This document shows, piece after piece, positions 7,898-16,780 of a stretch of DNA of 64,000 nt (positions within the stretch are counted from its first letter, which is position 1; the number at the start of each line of letters is the position of its first letter). This stretch comes from Ectopseudomonas composti (lineage in GTDB: Bacteria; Pseudomonadota; Gammaproteobacteria; Pseudomonadales; Pseudomonadaceae). The notes below the pieces were generated by a model. That model saw only the letters and a list, made by a program, of their open reading frames with translations. It ran no database searches and was not told the DNA's origin. The DNA is taken from NCBI RefSeq assembly GCF_001567565.1, contig NZ_LSSW01000021.1, positions 62,001 through 126,000 of the forward strand, written 5' to 3'. Position numbers and translations under genes: made by a program.

Positions 7898-9340
7898 TTG
7901 AGCATTCCCTGCGACATGCTGGTATTCGGTGGCACCGGCGACCTGGCCCTGCACAAGCTGCTGCCCGCGCTCTATCACCTGCACCGCGACGGACGTCTGC
8001 ACGCCGACGTGCGCATCCTCGCCCTGGCCCGCAGCAGCCACAGCCGCGAGTCCTACCAGGCGCTGGCCGAGCGTCACTGCCGCGCCCAGGTCGCGCGCGC
8101 CGACTTTACCAACGAGGCCTGGGCCAGCTTCTCCGCACGCCTCGATTACTTCGCCATGGACGCCGCGCAGAGCGCCGACTTCGGCCGCCTGGCCAAACGC
8201 CTGGGGCGTGACGACGAACGTGTGCGGGTCTACTACCTGGCCACCGCGCCGAGCCTGTTCGAAGACATCGCCGCGCACCTGGCCAACGCCGGCCTGGCAG
8301 GCCCTGCGGCGCGCATCGTGCTGGAAAAGCCCATCGGCCACTCGCTGGAGTCGGCCCGCGCGATCAACGCCGCCATCGGCGCGGTATTCGACGAAGCGCG
8401 GGTGTTTCGCATCGATCACTACCTGGGCAAGGAAACCGTGCAGAACCTGATGGCGCTGCGCTTTGCCAACGCCCTGTTCGAGCCGGTGTGGCGCGCCGGG
8501 CATATCGATCACGTACAGATCAGCGTGTGCGAAACCCTCGGCGTGGAGAACCGCGGCGGCTACTACGACAAAGCCGGCGCCATGCGCGACATGATCCAGA
8601 ACCACCTGCTGCAACTGCTCTGCCTGGTGGCCATGGAAGCGCCGGTGCGCTTCGACGCCGAAGCGGTGCGCAACGAAAAGGTGAAGATTCTCGAAGCCCT
8701 GAAGCCCATCAGCGGCCTCGACGTGCAGGACAAGACCGTGCGCGGCCAGTACACCGCCGGCAAGATCGGTGGCCAGGACGTGCCCGCCTACTACTTCGAG
8801 AAGAACGTCGACAACGACAGCGACACCGAGACCTTCGTCGCCGTGCAGGTGGAAATCGACAACTGGCGCTGGGCCGGGGTGCCTTTCTACCTGCGCACCG
8901 GCAAACGCCTGGCGAAGAAGGCCTCGGAGATTCTCATCCAGTTCAAGCCGGTCCCGCACCGCCTGTTCAACGGTGGCGAAGCCAACCAGTTGTTGATCCG
9001 CCTGCAGCCGGAAGAGCGCATCAGCTTGCAACTGATGGCCAAGAATCCCGGCAAGGGCATGCACCTGAAACCGGTGGAGCTGGACCTCAACCTGGCCAAC
9101 GCCTTCAACCAGCAACGTCGCTGGGACGCCTACGAACGCCTGCTGCTCGACGTGATCGAAGGCGACTCGACACTGTTCATGCGCCGTGACGAAGTGGAAG
9201 CCGCCTGGCAATGGGTCGACCCGATTCTGCAGGGCTGGCACCAGCACTACCAAAGCCCGCGCCCCTACCCGGCCGGCAGCGACGGCCCGGAGCAGTTGCA
9301 GCACCTGCTGGAACGCCATGGTCGGCACTGGGCGGAGTGA
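7898..9340 (+). CDS. zwf: Glucose-6-phosphate dehydrogenase, ZwfB-like isozyme
   Basis: A 480-residue enzyme that oxidises glucose 6-phosphate to 6-phosphogluconolactone with NAD(P)+, the entry to the Entner-Doudoroff and pentose phosphate routes. The N-terminal Rossmann fold has VFGGTGDLALHKL, and the active-site signature RIDHYLGKETVQN is intact. The reading frame begins at a TTG (7898) with GGAG eight bases upstream. The GGTGDLA form and overall sequence recall the P. putida ZwfB type rather than the ZwfA type (GALGDLA) that usually sits beside hexR; this comparison is from memory. There is no pgl or eda downstream: the next gene is convergent and begins its 3' end 23 bp away. Confidence 0.93.
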   Translation: MSIPCDMLVFGGTGDLALHKLLPALYHLHRDGRLHADVRILALARSSHSRESYQALAERHCRAQVARADFTNEAWASFSARLDYFAMDAAQSADFGRLAKRLGRDDERVRVYYLATAPSLFEDIAAHLANAGLAGPAARIVLEKPIGHSLESARAINAAIGAVFDEARVFRIDHYLGKETVQNLMALRFANALFEPVWRAGHIDHVQISVCETLGVENRGGYYDKAGAMRDMIQNHLLQLLCLVAMEAPVRFDAEAVRNEKVKILEALKPISGLDVQDKTVRGQYTAGKIGGQDVPAYYFEKNVDNDSDTETFVAVQVEIDNWRWAGVPFYLRTGKRLAKKASEILIQFKPVPHRLFNGGEANQLLIRLQPEERISLQLMAKNPGKGMHLKPVELDLNLANAFNQQRRWDAYERLLLDVIEGDSTLFMRRDEVEAAWQWVDPILQGWHQHYQSPRPYPAGSDGPEQLQHLLERHGRHWAE

Positions 9341-9363
9341 TCCGCCCCGCATGTCAGCGCTGC

Positions 9364-10605
9364 TCAGGCGGGACTGCGGCGCGCATGCCCCCACACAACC
9401 GCCAGCACCAGCATCCCCACCCCGCCGGCAACCACGAACAACCCCTCATACCCCAACGCCTTGGCCAGCACGCCGCTGCTGGCGCCGACGAAGCCTGATA
9501 GCAGTAACTGCGCCGACGCCTGTAGGGTGAAGTCGGCGCCTTCGTGTTCGGGGCGGCACATGCGCATCATGGCGGCGAACAGGGCAACGGTGGACATGCC
9601 GTCGGCCACCTGCTCGAACAGCGTCACGGCGTACACCAGCCCGGTGTTGGCACCCTGCCCCACCAGCACGGCCAGTGCGGCGATGCCGATGGCCTGCAGA
9701 GCGCCGAACAGGATCAGCGCGCGCAGCACACCGATGCGGGCGTAGAGCAGGCCGCCAAGCAGGGCTCCGCCGATGCCAGCGAGGCTGCTGATCAGGGTCA
9801 GTTGGCCAAGGTCTCCAGTGCTCCAGTCCTGATCCACCAGCATCGGTTTGATCATTGGCGAGCCCAGCGAGTCGCCGAGCTTGAAGGTCAGCACCACGGC
9901 CAGCCACAGCAACATGCCGGGTTGCGCCAGCAGCCCACGGTAGTGATCGAGTAACAGGCGCGGGCCGAGGGCGCGCTCCGCCTGGGCAGGCTGAAAGGGC
10001 AGGACGCGGCGCTCAGGGAACAGCCAGATCGGCACGCTCATCAGCAGAATCAGACCCGCCAGCAGGCCGAGAGCCAGGTTCCAGCCCAGCGGATCGATCA
10101 CCAGCAGCAGGCCGCTACCGCTGACGATCATGCCGATCTTGTAGCCGCCCACCTGCAGACTGTTGCCCAGGCCGCGCCAGCGCTCGGGCAGCAAGCGCAC
10201 GGTGAGGCCGTCGGTGGCGATGTCCTGGGTGGAAGCCAGCAGATTGATCAATAGCAGCACACCGAGCAACAGCCACAGGCCGCTGCCGAACAAGGTCTGC
10301 GGGGCGAGCATTGCCAAGGCGGCAACACAGAGCATCACCCCGCCCTGCAGCGGCAGAATCCAGCCACGGTGGTGACCCTGTCGAGGTGAAGCCAGACGGT
10401 CGACCCAGGGCGCCCACAAGACCTTGAGCAACCAGGGCAGCGCCAGCAGCTTGAGCAGGCCGATCAGCGCCAGGTCGACACCATGCTGACGCAGCAGCAC
10501 CGGCAGCGAGTGGGCGATCAGCCCGGAAGGCAGGCCCTGCGCGCAATACAGCGAGGCCAGCAGCACCAGTGTGGCATTGGACGGACGAGGTGCGGTTGGC
10601 GACAT
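9364..10605 (-). CDS. MFS transporter of the AmpG / RhtX-FptX type
   Basis: A membrane protein of about 413 residues from the ATG at 10605 (an in-frame ATG at 10653 would add 16 residues). About twelve hydrophobic segments are visible, with the conserved family stretch NLLASTQDIATDGLTVRLL near the middle. This pattern is shared by AmpG muropeptide permeases and by the RhtX/FptX single-subunit siderophore importers; the length and sequence favour the latter group. No siderophore gene lies next to it, so the cargo is not known. It is convergent with zwf. Its upstream region contains repeat elements rather than an obvious regulator site. Confidence 0.75.
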   Translation of the reverse strand: MSPTAPRPSNATLVLLASLYCAQGLPSGLIAHSLPVLLRQHGVDLALIGLLKLLALPWLLKVLWAPWVDRLASPRQGHHRGWILPLQGGVMLCVAALAMLAPQTLFGSGLWLLLGVLLLINLLASTQDIATDGLTVRLLPERWRGLGNSLQVGGYKIGMIVSGSGLLLVIDPLGWNLALGLLAGLILLMSVPIWLFPERRVLPFQPAQAERALGPRLLLDHYRGLLAQPGMLLWLAVVLTFKLGDSLGSPMIKPMLVDQDWSTGDLGQLTLISSLAGIGGALLGGLLYARIGVLRALILFGALQAIGIAALAVLVGQGANTGLVYAVTLFEQVADGMSTVALFAAMMRMCRPEHEGADFTLQASAQLLLSGFVGASSGVLAKALGYEGLFVVAGGVGMLVLAVVWGHARRSPA

Positions 10606-10692
10606 GGCGGGCGCTCGCGGCAAAAGCGCAAGCCTAGTGGTTTGCGCCGGCATGCAGCAACGAGGCGCTGGTTACAGTTCGTAGCTTGGCGG

Positions 10693-10716
10693 GTCGCGGC
10701 GAAAGCCCCTCCCACA
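10693..10716 (+). repeat. REP-type palindrome
   Basis: A copy of the Pseudomonas extragenic palindrome with the pattern GTCGCGGC-GAAA-GCCCCTCCCACA. Related copies occur at 30123-30191 and 32505-32553 in this window. It lies in the 268-bp space between the MFS gene start and the znuA stop. Confidence 0.7.
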
Positions 10717-10792
10717 AAAGCCTGGTTAGCCCCCGACCTGGATGCAATCAGGGGCCGCGTCAATCACGAATGAATTCGCTCCTACACAGTGC

Positions 10793-10877
10793 GTAGGGTG
10801 GATGACGCCTTTTTCATCCACCATAAAGGCTCGGCAGATGCTCCCACGGTGGAGCAACAGGACGTGTTCCGCCCTAC
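10793..10877. repeat. Nested inverted repeat overlapping the znuA stop
   Basis: An outer inverted repeat GTAGGGTGG (10793-10801) / CCGCCCTAC (10869-10877) encloses a hairpin with a 9-bp stem, GGTGGATGA / TCATCCACC (10797-10822). The same hairpin, inverted in loop orientation, recurs at 33966-33992, so this is a dispersed palindromic repeat of the genome. Its right end supplies the TAG stop codon of znuA (10874-10876). It could also act as a transcript end for znuA. Confidence 0.65.
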
Positions 10878-11812
10878 AGACTATTCAGGCACTCGGTCAG
10901 ACCGTTTGCCAGATTCTGCAGCAGGTGTTCGTAGCCGTTGGCGTCGACCGGCAAGGTACCGCCCAGGGCATCGAGTTCGGCCAGTTTGACCGGCAAACCC
11001 GCAGTGAGGGTCTCAGCCAGGCGGGGACGCAGTGGCGGTTCGCTGAACACGCAGCTCGGCCCCGTCTGCTGCAGACGCTCGCGCATGGCAGCGACATGCC
11101 GCGCACCCGGCTGTACCTCAGTCAGTACGCTGAACACGCCGGCGTGCTTGAGGCCGTAGGTGGCCTCGAAATAGTCGAAAGCCTCGTGGAAAACGAAGTA
11201 CGGCTTGCCTTGCAAGGCAGCCAATTGCGGACGGATACGGCCATCGAGCGCATCCAGACGTGCCTCGAATGCGTTCAGGTTGGCGGCGTAGCGCTCGGCG
11301 TTGGCGGCATCCAGCTTGCTCAGGTCTGCCGCCATGCGCGCGGCGATGACCTTGGCGTTGGCGGCAGCCAACCACAGATGGGCATCCAGGCTACCCGGGC
11401 GGTGATCGTGGTCATGGCCCAGATCGCCACCATCCGCTTCGTGCTCATGAGCATCGTGGTCATGATCGTGTTCGCCATCGCCATCACCGAAGTGGCGCAG
11501 GGTCATGCCGGGCAGGTCCTGCACCGCCACCTGAGGTTTGTCGCGGCCGCTCAGTACGCGAGGCAGGAAGGCCTCCATGTCCGGGCCGATCCAGTACAGC
11601 AGGTCGGCGTCACGCACGCGCCGTACGTCGGATGGGCGCAATGCATAGTGATGCGGTGAGGCGCCCGGCGGCAGCAGCACCTCGGGCTCGCCAACCCCGT
11701 CCTGCACTGCTGCGGCGATCAGTTGCAGCGGTTTGATACTGGTCAGGACGCGCACCTCGGCCTGGGCGCTGGTGACGAAAAACAGGGCAATAAGACAGAA
11801 AAGACGCGACAC
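10874..11812 (-). CDS. znuA: ZnuA, periplasmic zinc-binding protein of the zinc ABC transporter
   Basis: A 312-residue cluster-9 metal-binding protein with a signal peptide cleaved after SAQA at about residue 19. It captures Zn2+ in the periplasm and delivers it to ZnuB. A histidine/aspartate-rich loop (about residues 114-140, repeats of HDHD and HEHE) between the first conserved histidine region and the WLAAANAKVIA helix is typical of zinc-specific ZnuA proteins. The metal-site histidines are visible in GASPHHYALRPSD, in DAHLWL and in VFHEAFDYFE. It diverges from zur-znuC-znuB across a 66-bp region with a Zur-like site, the arrangement known from other pseudomonads. Confidence 0.96.
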   Translation of the reverse strand: MSRLFCLIALFFVTSAQAEVRVLTSIKPLQLIAAAVQDGVGEPEVLLPPGASPHHYALRPSDVRRVRDADLLYWIGPDMEAFLPRVLSGRDKPQVAVQDLPGMTLRHFGDGDGEHDHDHDAHEHEADGGDLGHDHDHRPGSLDAHLWLAAANAKVIAARMAADLSKLDAANAERYAANLNAFEARLDALDGRIRPQLAALQGKPYFVFHEAFDYFEATYGLKHAGVFSVLTEVQPGARHVAAMRERLQQTGPSCVFSEPPLRPRLAETLTAGLPVKLAELDALGGTLPVDANGYEHLLQNLANGLTECLNSL

Positions 11813-11839
11813 GGGGCATACTCAAGCGGGATTGAACAG

Positions 11840-11852
11840 GTAACATAATAAC
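11840..11852. promoter_or_regulatory. Candidate Zur operator between znuA and zur
   Basis: The 13-mer GTAACATAATAAC lies in the 66-bp space between the divergent znuA and zur starts. It matches 9 of 13 positions with the stronger Zur-type palindrome GTTATAACATAAC found at 42461-42473, and is an imperfect inverted repeat of GTTAT-like arms. Control by zinc-loaded Zur of both directions is expected from the family; the site itself is weaker than the one near folE2. Confidence 0.6.
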
Positions 11853-11878
11853 GTCTCTTCCCAGCGCCGTCCTTGCCC

Positions 11879-12364
11879 ATGACCGACACGCCCCTGGCTT
11901 CACGCCCCCATGACCACTCCCGCTGCGTCAGCCATGCCCTGGCCGAAGCCGAAGCCATCTGCGCGCGCCAGGGTCTGCGCCTGACCGCCCTGCGCAAGCG
12001 TGTGCTAGAGCTGGTGTGGGCCAGCCACAAGCCGCTCGGCGCGTACGACATCCTCGGCGTACTGAGCGACGAAGACGGCCGCCGCGCCGCGCCCCCCACG
12101 GTTTATCGCGCGCTGGATTTCCTCCTGGAAAACGGCCTGGTGCACCGTATCGCCTCGCTCAATGCCTTCGTAGGCTGCAGTCACCCCGAGCACGCGCATC
12201 AGGGCCAGTTCCTGATCTGCCGCGAGTGCCACGCGGCGACCGAGCTGGAGCAGTCGGCGATCAGCCAGGCCATCGTCGATGGCGCGGCCGGTGTCGGCTT
12301 TGCTGTGGAAAGCCAGACCGTCGAAGTCGTTGGCCTGTGCGCAGGTTGCAAGGGCAAGGCATGA
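11879..12364 (+). CDS. zur: Zur, zinc uptake regulator (Fur family)
   Basis: A 161-residue Fur-family repressor that uses Zn2+ as corepressor. The N-terminal winged helix spans about residues 25-90 ([29 protein letters not shown]). The C-terminal dimerisation domain has the structural zinc site CRECH about residue 112 and CAGC near the C-terminus, plus the HPEHAHQG regulatory metal region. I took the ATG at 11879 rather than a TTG two codons earlier. The stop overlaps the znuC start (ATGA), coupling regulator and transporter genes. Confidence 0.96.
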   Translation: MTDTPLASRPHDHSRCVSHALAEAEAICARQGLRLTALRKRVLELVWASHKPLGAYDILGVLSDEDGRRAAPPTVYRALDFLLENGLVHRIASLNAFVGCSHPEHAHQGQFLICRECHAATELEQSAISQAIVDGAAGVGFAVESQTVEVVGLCAGCKGKA

Positions 12365-13149
12365 GCGAGGCCTTGATCCAGCTCGAGGGCGTCGCGGTCA
12401 GCTTCAACGGCCAGGCGGTGCTCGACGATGTGCAACTGAGCGTGCGGCCCGGCGAGATCGTCACCCTGATCGGCCCCAACGGTGCCGGCAAGACCACCCT
12501 GGTGCGTGTGGTGCTCGGTTTGCTGCAACCGGAGCGCGGCAGCGTGCGCCGCACCCCGCGCCTGCGTATCGGCTACATGCCGCAGAAGCTGCATGTCGAT
12601 GCCACCCTGCCGCTGTCGGTGCTGCGCTTCTTGCGCCTGGTGCCGGGCGTGGATCGCAAACGCGCGCTGGCGGCACTGGCCGAGGTCGGCGCCGAGCAGG
12701 TGATCGACAGCCCGCTGCAGAGCATTTCAGGCGGTGAGATGCAGCGCGTGCTGCTGGCCCGCGCCCTGCTGCGCGAGCCGCAACTGCTGGTGCTCGATGA
12801 GCCGGTACAAGGTGTCGACGTGGCCGGCCAGGCCGAGCTGTACCGGCTGATCTCGCGGCTGCGCGAGCGCCATGGCTGCGGCGTGCTGATGGTCTCGCAC
12901 GACCTGCACCTGGTGATGAGCGCCACCGATCAGGTGGTCTGCCTCAACCGCCACGTGTGCTGCTCCGGCCACCCGGAACAGGTCAGCGGCGACCCCGCCT
13001 TCATCGAACTGTTCGGCCAGGACGCCAAGAGCCTGGCCGTCTATCACCACCATCACGACCACGCTCACGACTTGCACGGCGGCGTGGTCAAGCCCGGCCT
13101 GACCATTCACGGCCCGGCTCACGTTCACGGCCCAGGTTGCAAACACTGA
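12361..13149 (+). CDS. znuC: ZnuC, zinc ABC transporter ATPase with histidine-rich tail
   Basis: A 262-residue ABC ATPase that powers zinc import through ZnuB. Walker A is GPNGAGKTT (about residues 39-47), the signature is SISGGEMQR and Walker B is [12 protein letters not shown]. The C-terminal 40 residues carry a histidine-rich tail ([14 protein letters not shown], then HVHGPGCKH) that is absent from many ABC ATPases and could bind zinc on the cytoplasmic side. The start codon overlaps the zur stop by 4 bp and its stop overlaps the znuB start by 1 bp (TGATG), so zur, znuC and znuB are translationally coupled. Confidence 0.95.
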   Translation: MSEALIQLEGVAVSFNGQAVLDDVQLSVRPGEIVTLIGPNGAGKTTLVRVVLGLLQPERGSVRRTPRLRIGYMPQKLHVDATLPLSVLRFLRLVPGVDRKRALAALAEVGAEQVIDSPLQSISGGEMQRVLLARALLREPQLLVLDEPVQGVDVAGQAELYRLISRLRERHGCGVLMVSHDLHLVMSATDQVVCLNRHVCCSGHPEQVSGDPAFIELFGQDAKSLAVYHHHHDHAHDLHGGVVKPGLTIHGPAHVHGPGCKH

Positions 13150-13937
13150 TGCCCGACTTTCTTCTCAACGCCCTGCTCGCCGGCCTGGTGCTGGCCCTGG
13201 TGGCCGGCCCGCTCGGCTCCTTCGTGGTCTGGCGGCGCATGGCCTACTTTGGCGACACCCTTTCTCACGCCGCCCTGCTCGGCGTGGCGCTGGGCCTGCT
13301 GCTCGACGTCAGCCCAACCCTTACCGTGACCGTCGGCTGCGTGCTGCTCGCCGTGCTGCTGGTCACCCTGCAACAGCGCCAGCCGCTGGCCTCCGACACC
13401 CTGCTCGGGATCCTGGCCCACAGCACGCTGTCACTGGGCCTGGTCGCGCTCAGCTTCATGCACGACGTGCGCATCGACCTGATGAGCTACCTGTTCGGCG
13501 ACCTGCTCGCCGTGAACACGACCGATCTGGCCTGGATCGTCGGCGGCAGCGCGCTGGTGCTGGCCCTGCTGGCCTGGCTCTGGCGCCCGCTGCTGGCGAT
13601 CACCGTGCATGAGGAGCTGGCGCGCGTCGAAGGTCTGCCGGTGGCGGCGATCCGCCTGGCGCTGATGCTGCTGATCGCCGTGGTGATCGCCGTGGCGATG
13701 AAGATCGTCGGCGTGCTGCTGATCACCTCCCTGCTGATCATCCCCGCCGCCGCCGCCCAGCGCCACGCACGCACGCCGGAGCAGATGGCCGTGGGCGCCA
13801 GCCTGCTCGGGCTGCTGGCCGTATGCTGCGGCCTGACGCTGTCCTGGTATCAGGACACGCCGGCCGGGCCGTCCATCGTGGTCAGCGCCGCCGCCCTCTT
13901 CCTGGCCAGCTTTGCGTTACCCAGGCGCAGCGCCTGA
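13149..13937 (+). CDS. znuB: ZnuB, zinc ABC transporter permease
   Basis: A 262-residue inner-membrane protein with about seven to eight hydrophobic helices and the cluster-9 permease features: GSFVVWRRMAYFGDTLSHAALLGVA near the N-terminus and the MKIVGVLLITSLLIIPAAAA segment near the C-terminus. It forms the zinc channel with ZnuC and receives metal from ZnuA. It is the last gene of the zur operon. A short hairpin (13922-13936) lies in its final codons, followed by an inverted repeat at 13949-13982 before the next gene. Confidence 0.95.
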   Translation: MPDFLLNALLAGLVLALVAGPLGSFVVWRRMAYFGDTLSHAALLGVALGLLLDVSPTLTVTVGCVLLAVLLVTLQQRQPLASDTLLGILAHSTLSLGLVALSFMHDVRIDLMSYLFGDLLAVNTTDLAWIVGGSALVLALLAWLWRPLLAITVHEELARVEGLPVAAIRLALMLLIAVVIAVAMKIVGVLLITSLLIIPAAAAQRHARTPEQMAVGASLLGLLAVCCGLTLSWYQDTPAGPSIVVSAAALFLASFALPRRSA

Positions 13938-13948
13938 TCGCCAGTGGC

Positions 13949-13982
13949 TCGTAGCCCGGGCAAGGTGAAATCGGCGCTACGA
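13949..13982. repeat. Inverted repeat downstream of znuB
   Basis: TCGTAGC at 13949-13955 pairs with GCTACGA at 13976-13982, enclosing a GC-rich loop that begins CCGGGC. The arrangement resembles another Pseudomonas extragenic palindrome class. It lies between znuB and the lipoprotein gene and may separate the two transcripts. Confidence 0.45.
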
Positions 13983-14027
13983 ACCTGTATGATTGCGCGT
14001 TTTTTGCACAATTCGAGACGCGTAGTC

Positions 14028-14858
14028 ATGAAGTCGTTCGCTTTTCGTGGTCTTCCTATTCTTCTGGTTCTGCTGCTGGCCGGCTGCCAGAACACGCAGC
14101 CGCACAGCGTTCCGCCAGTCGATGACCTGGTCATCGCTTTCCGCCAGCTTGACCTGAGCCTGGCCGAAGAACGCCTCGACGATGCTCGCAGCCAGCTCGA
14201 CGCCCTGCAGCAGCGCGCCAGCCGTGACACCCGCCTGGAGCAGTACCAGCGCCAGCTCGCCGAAGCCTACATGGAACAGGGCCAGCAAGCGCTGCAACGG
14301 GGCGATCTGGATCGCGCCGCGCAGGCGCTGGGCCAGGCCCGCAGCCTGATGCCGCAAGCCCCGGCCCTGAGTCACGACCTCAACCGGGCCATCGACAGCG
14401 CCCGCGCCGCCCGCCAGGCGGCAACCGAGCAACAGGCCCGCGAAGCGGCCGCCAGACTCGACGCCGAGCGCCAGCAGCGCCTGGCCAGTGAGCGCCAGGT
14501 CGCAGCCAAGGCGGCAATCGTCAAGGCGCCGGCCAGCCAGCCGACAGCAGAGGCCGAAAGCAAGCCCACAGCGCGCCTGATCGACCCGAACGCCGCCAGC
14601 AGCACGGTGGCGTTGCCGATGCTGGACAACCAGGACAACGAGAACCTGCGGCGCCTGCTCGATAGCGTGGCCGCCGATGTCGTGACCTTTCGCTGCGCCG
14701 TGCGCATCGAAGTACGCCAGGCCAAGGACTATCCCTGGGTCGCGGCGTTGCTTTCGGCGCGGATCAAGAAGCTCGACCCGACCTTCCATCCTCGCTTGAG
14801 CCAGAGGATCGCGCCGCAACAGGTACCACGCCTGCTGTTGAGCCCACAGCACAACTGA
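14028..14858 (+). CDS. Outer-envelope lipoprotein of unknown function (PA5502-like)
   Basis: A 276-residue lipoprotein with the lipobox LLLAGC (cysteine about residue 20). The mature part contains tetratricopeptide-like helices (AEAYMEQGQQALQRGDLDRAAQALGQA), then a long charged coiled-coil rich in Ala, Arg, Gln and Glu (about residues 115-170), then a C-terminal domain ending in PRLLLSPQHN. In P. aeruginosa the gene between znuB and metN (PA5502) has the same position and type, from memory. The function is not known. A role at the cell envelope is inferred from the lipid anchor and helical repeats. The ATG at 14028 is the first codon that gives a proper signal peptide. Confidence 0.8.
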   Translation: MKSFAFRGLPILLVLLLAGCQNTQPHSVPPVDDLVIAFRQLDLSLAEERLDDARSQLDALQQRASRDTRLEQYQRQLAEAYMEQGQQALQRGDLDRAAQALGQARSLMPQAPALSHDLNRAIDSARAARQAATEQQAREAAARLDAERQQRLASERQVAAKAAIVKAPASQPTAEAESKPTARLIDPNAASSTVALPMLDNQDNENLRRLLDSVAADVVTFRCAVRIEVRQAKDYPWVAALLSARIKKLDPTFHPRLSQRIAPQQVPRLLLSPQHN

Positions 14859-15040
14859 TGCAGGGCGCAACGCCGGTCGCGGATCGGTAATGCCATTTTG
14901 TAATAACCATAGGCCAACAAAGATTTTCTCGGCCTAAACCCCGCCGGGTAGACTAGCGCCCCTTTGCGCCTCACCCGGCGCCCGATGGCCGGCTCGATAC
15001 CCACGCAGCCCGCCCTGAACATACCCAAAAGGTCGTTCGC

Positions 15041-16048
15041 GTGATCCACTTTCAATCCGTCCACAAGGCCTACCGCGTCGCGGGCCGCGAGATTCCGGCA
15101 TTGCAGCCCACCACGCTGCAGATCGGTCGCGGCCAGGTGTTCGGTATCATCGGCCACTCCGGCGCCGGCAAGAGCACCCTGCTGCGCCTGATCAACCGCC
15201 TGGAGGAGCCCTCCGGCGGGCGCATCGAGATCGACGATGTCGATGTCACCGCCCTCGACGCCGGTGGCCTGCGCCGCTTCCGCCAGCAGGTCGGGATGAT
15301 CTTCCAGCACTTCAACCTGCTGTCGTCGAAGACCGTCGAAGACAATATCGCCATGCCGCTGCGCCTGGCCGGCGAGCTGAGCCGCGCCGAGATCGACGCC
15401 CGCGTGGCCGAGCTGCTGGCCCGCGTCGGCCTGCAGGAACATGCGAAGAAATACCCGGCGCAGCTCTCTGGCGGGCAGAAACAGCGCGTCGGCATCGCCC
15501 GGGCGCTGAGCACCCGACCGAAGATCCTGCTGTGTGACGAAGCCACCAGCGCCCTCGACCCGCAGACCACCACCGCCGTGCTGCAGTTGCTGGCCGAGAT
15601 CAACCGCGAGCTGGGCCTGACCATCGTGCTGATCACCCACGAGATGGACGTGATCCGCCGCGTCTGCGACCGCGTGGCGGTGATGGACGCCGGTGTCATC
15701 GTCGAAGAAGGCCCGGTGGCCGAGGTGTTCCTGCACCCGCAGCACCCGACCACGCGGCGCTTCGTGCAGGAGTCCGAGCACGTCGATGAAAGCGAGCAGC
15801 GCGACGACTTCGCCCATGTCGAAGGCCGCATCCTGCGCCTGACCTTCCAGGGCGAGGCCACCTACGCACCGCTGCTCGGTACCGTGGCGCGCGAGACCGG
15901 GGTGGACTACAGCATCCTCGCCGGGCGCATCGACCGCATCAAGGACAGCCCCTACGGCCAGCTCACCCTGGCTCTGACTGGCGGCGACATCGACGCCGCG
16001 CTGGCGCGCTTCGAAGCCGCCGACGTGCATCTGGAGGTACTGCGCTGA
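15041..16048 (+). CDS. metN: MetN, methionine ABC transporter ATPase
   Basis: A 335-residue ABC ATPase that drives uptake of D- and L-methionine. Walker [10 protein letters not shown] is at about residues 38-46, the signature is LSGGQKQR and Walker B is [12 protein letters not shown]. The C-terminal ~75 residues (from about 265) form the NIL domain, where methionine binding inhibits transport. Translation starts at a GTG (15041) preceded by AAAAGG. It is followed by metI with a 1-bp overlap and metQ, the standard metNIQ operon. The 182-bp leader holds no riboswitch that I can recognise. Confidence 0.95.
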   Translation: MIHFQSVHKAYRVAGREIPALQPTTLQIGRGQVFGIIGHSGAGKSTLLRLINRLEEPSGGRIEIDDVDVTALDAGGLRRFRQQVGMIFQHFNLLSSKTVEDNIAMPLRLAGELSRAEIDARVAELLARVGLQEHAKKYPAQLSGGQKQRVGIARALSTRPKILLCDEATSALDPQTTTAVLQLLAEINRELGLTIVLITHEMDVIRRVCDRVAVMDAGVIVEEGPVAEVFLHPQHPTTRRFVQESEHVDESEQRDDFAHVEGRILRLTFQGEATYAPLLGTVARETGVDYSILAGRIDRIKDSPYGQLTLALTGGDIDAALARFEAADVHLEVLR

Positions 16049-16716
16049 TGCTCGAACAACTGCTGCCCAACGTCTTCTGGCCGGAAATCTGGCAGGCCAG
16101 TCTCGACACCCTGAACATGCTGCTCGGCTCGATGCTGTTCACCGTGCTGCTCGGCCTGCCGCTCGGCGTCCTGCTGTTTCTCACCGGCCCGCGTCAGCTG
16201 TTCGAACAGAAGGCCCTGTATGGCGTGCTGTCGCTGGTGGTGAACATCCTGCGCTCGGTGCCCTTCGTCATCCTGCTGATCCTGATGCTGCCGGTCACCG
16301 AAGTGGTGGTCGGTACCTCGCTGGGTGTGGCCGGCGCCATCCCGCCACTGGTGGTCGGTGCCACCCCGTTCTTCGCCCGCCTGGTGGAAACCGCCCTGCG
16401 TGAAGTGGAGCGCGGCATCATCGAGGCGACCCAGGCCATGGGCGCCAACACCTGGCAGATCATCACCCGCGCGCTGCTGCCCGAGGCACTGCCTGGCCTG
16501 CTCGCGGCCACCACAGTCACCGCCATCACCCTGGTCGGCTACACCGCCATGAGCGGCCTGGTCGGCGGCGGCGGCCTGGGCGACCTGGCCGTGCGCTACG
16601 GTTACCAGCGTTATCAACCGGACGTGATGGCCGTGACCGTGGTGTTGCTGCTGATCCTGGTGCAGGTGCTGCAGATGATCGGTGACCGGCTGGTTGTACA
16701 TTTTTCTCGTAAGTAA
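16048..16716 (+). CDS. metI: MetI, methionine ABC transporter permease
   Basis: A 222-residue membrane protein with five hydrophobic segments. It carries the MetI-family coupling stretch ATQAMGANTWQIITRALLPEA and the C-terminal GYTAMSGLVGGGGLGDLA motif. It forms the homodimeric pore for methionine and couples to MetN. Its ATG overlaps the metN stop (TGATG), and metQ starts 64 bp downstream. Confidence 0.95.
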   Translation: MLEQLLPNVFWPEIWQASLDTLNMLLGSMLFTVLLGLPLGVLLFLTGPRQLFEQKALYGVLSLVVNILRSVPFVILLILMLPVTEVVVGTSLGVAGAIPPLVVGATPFFARLVETALREVERGIIEATQAMGANTWQIITRALLPEALPGLLAATTVTAITLVGYTAMSGLVGGGGLGDLAVRYGYQRYQPDVMAVTVVLLLILVQVLQMIGDRLVVHFSRK

Positions 16717-16780
16717 TCACGACAAGCGGCGACTCGCCACCCGCGAGACCCGCAATAACCTTCCCAAAAGGAACCTTGAA

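Noticed and set aside
14859..15040. SAM or methionine riboswitch upstream of metN
   Set aside because: The 182-bp leader has no recognisable aptamer fold or terminator/anti-terminator pair.
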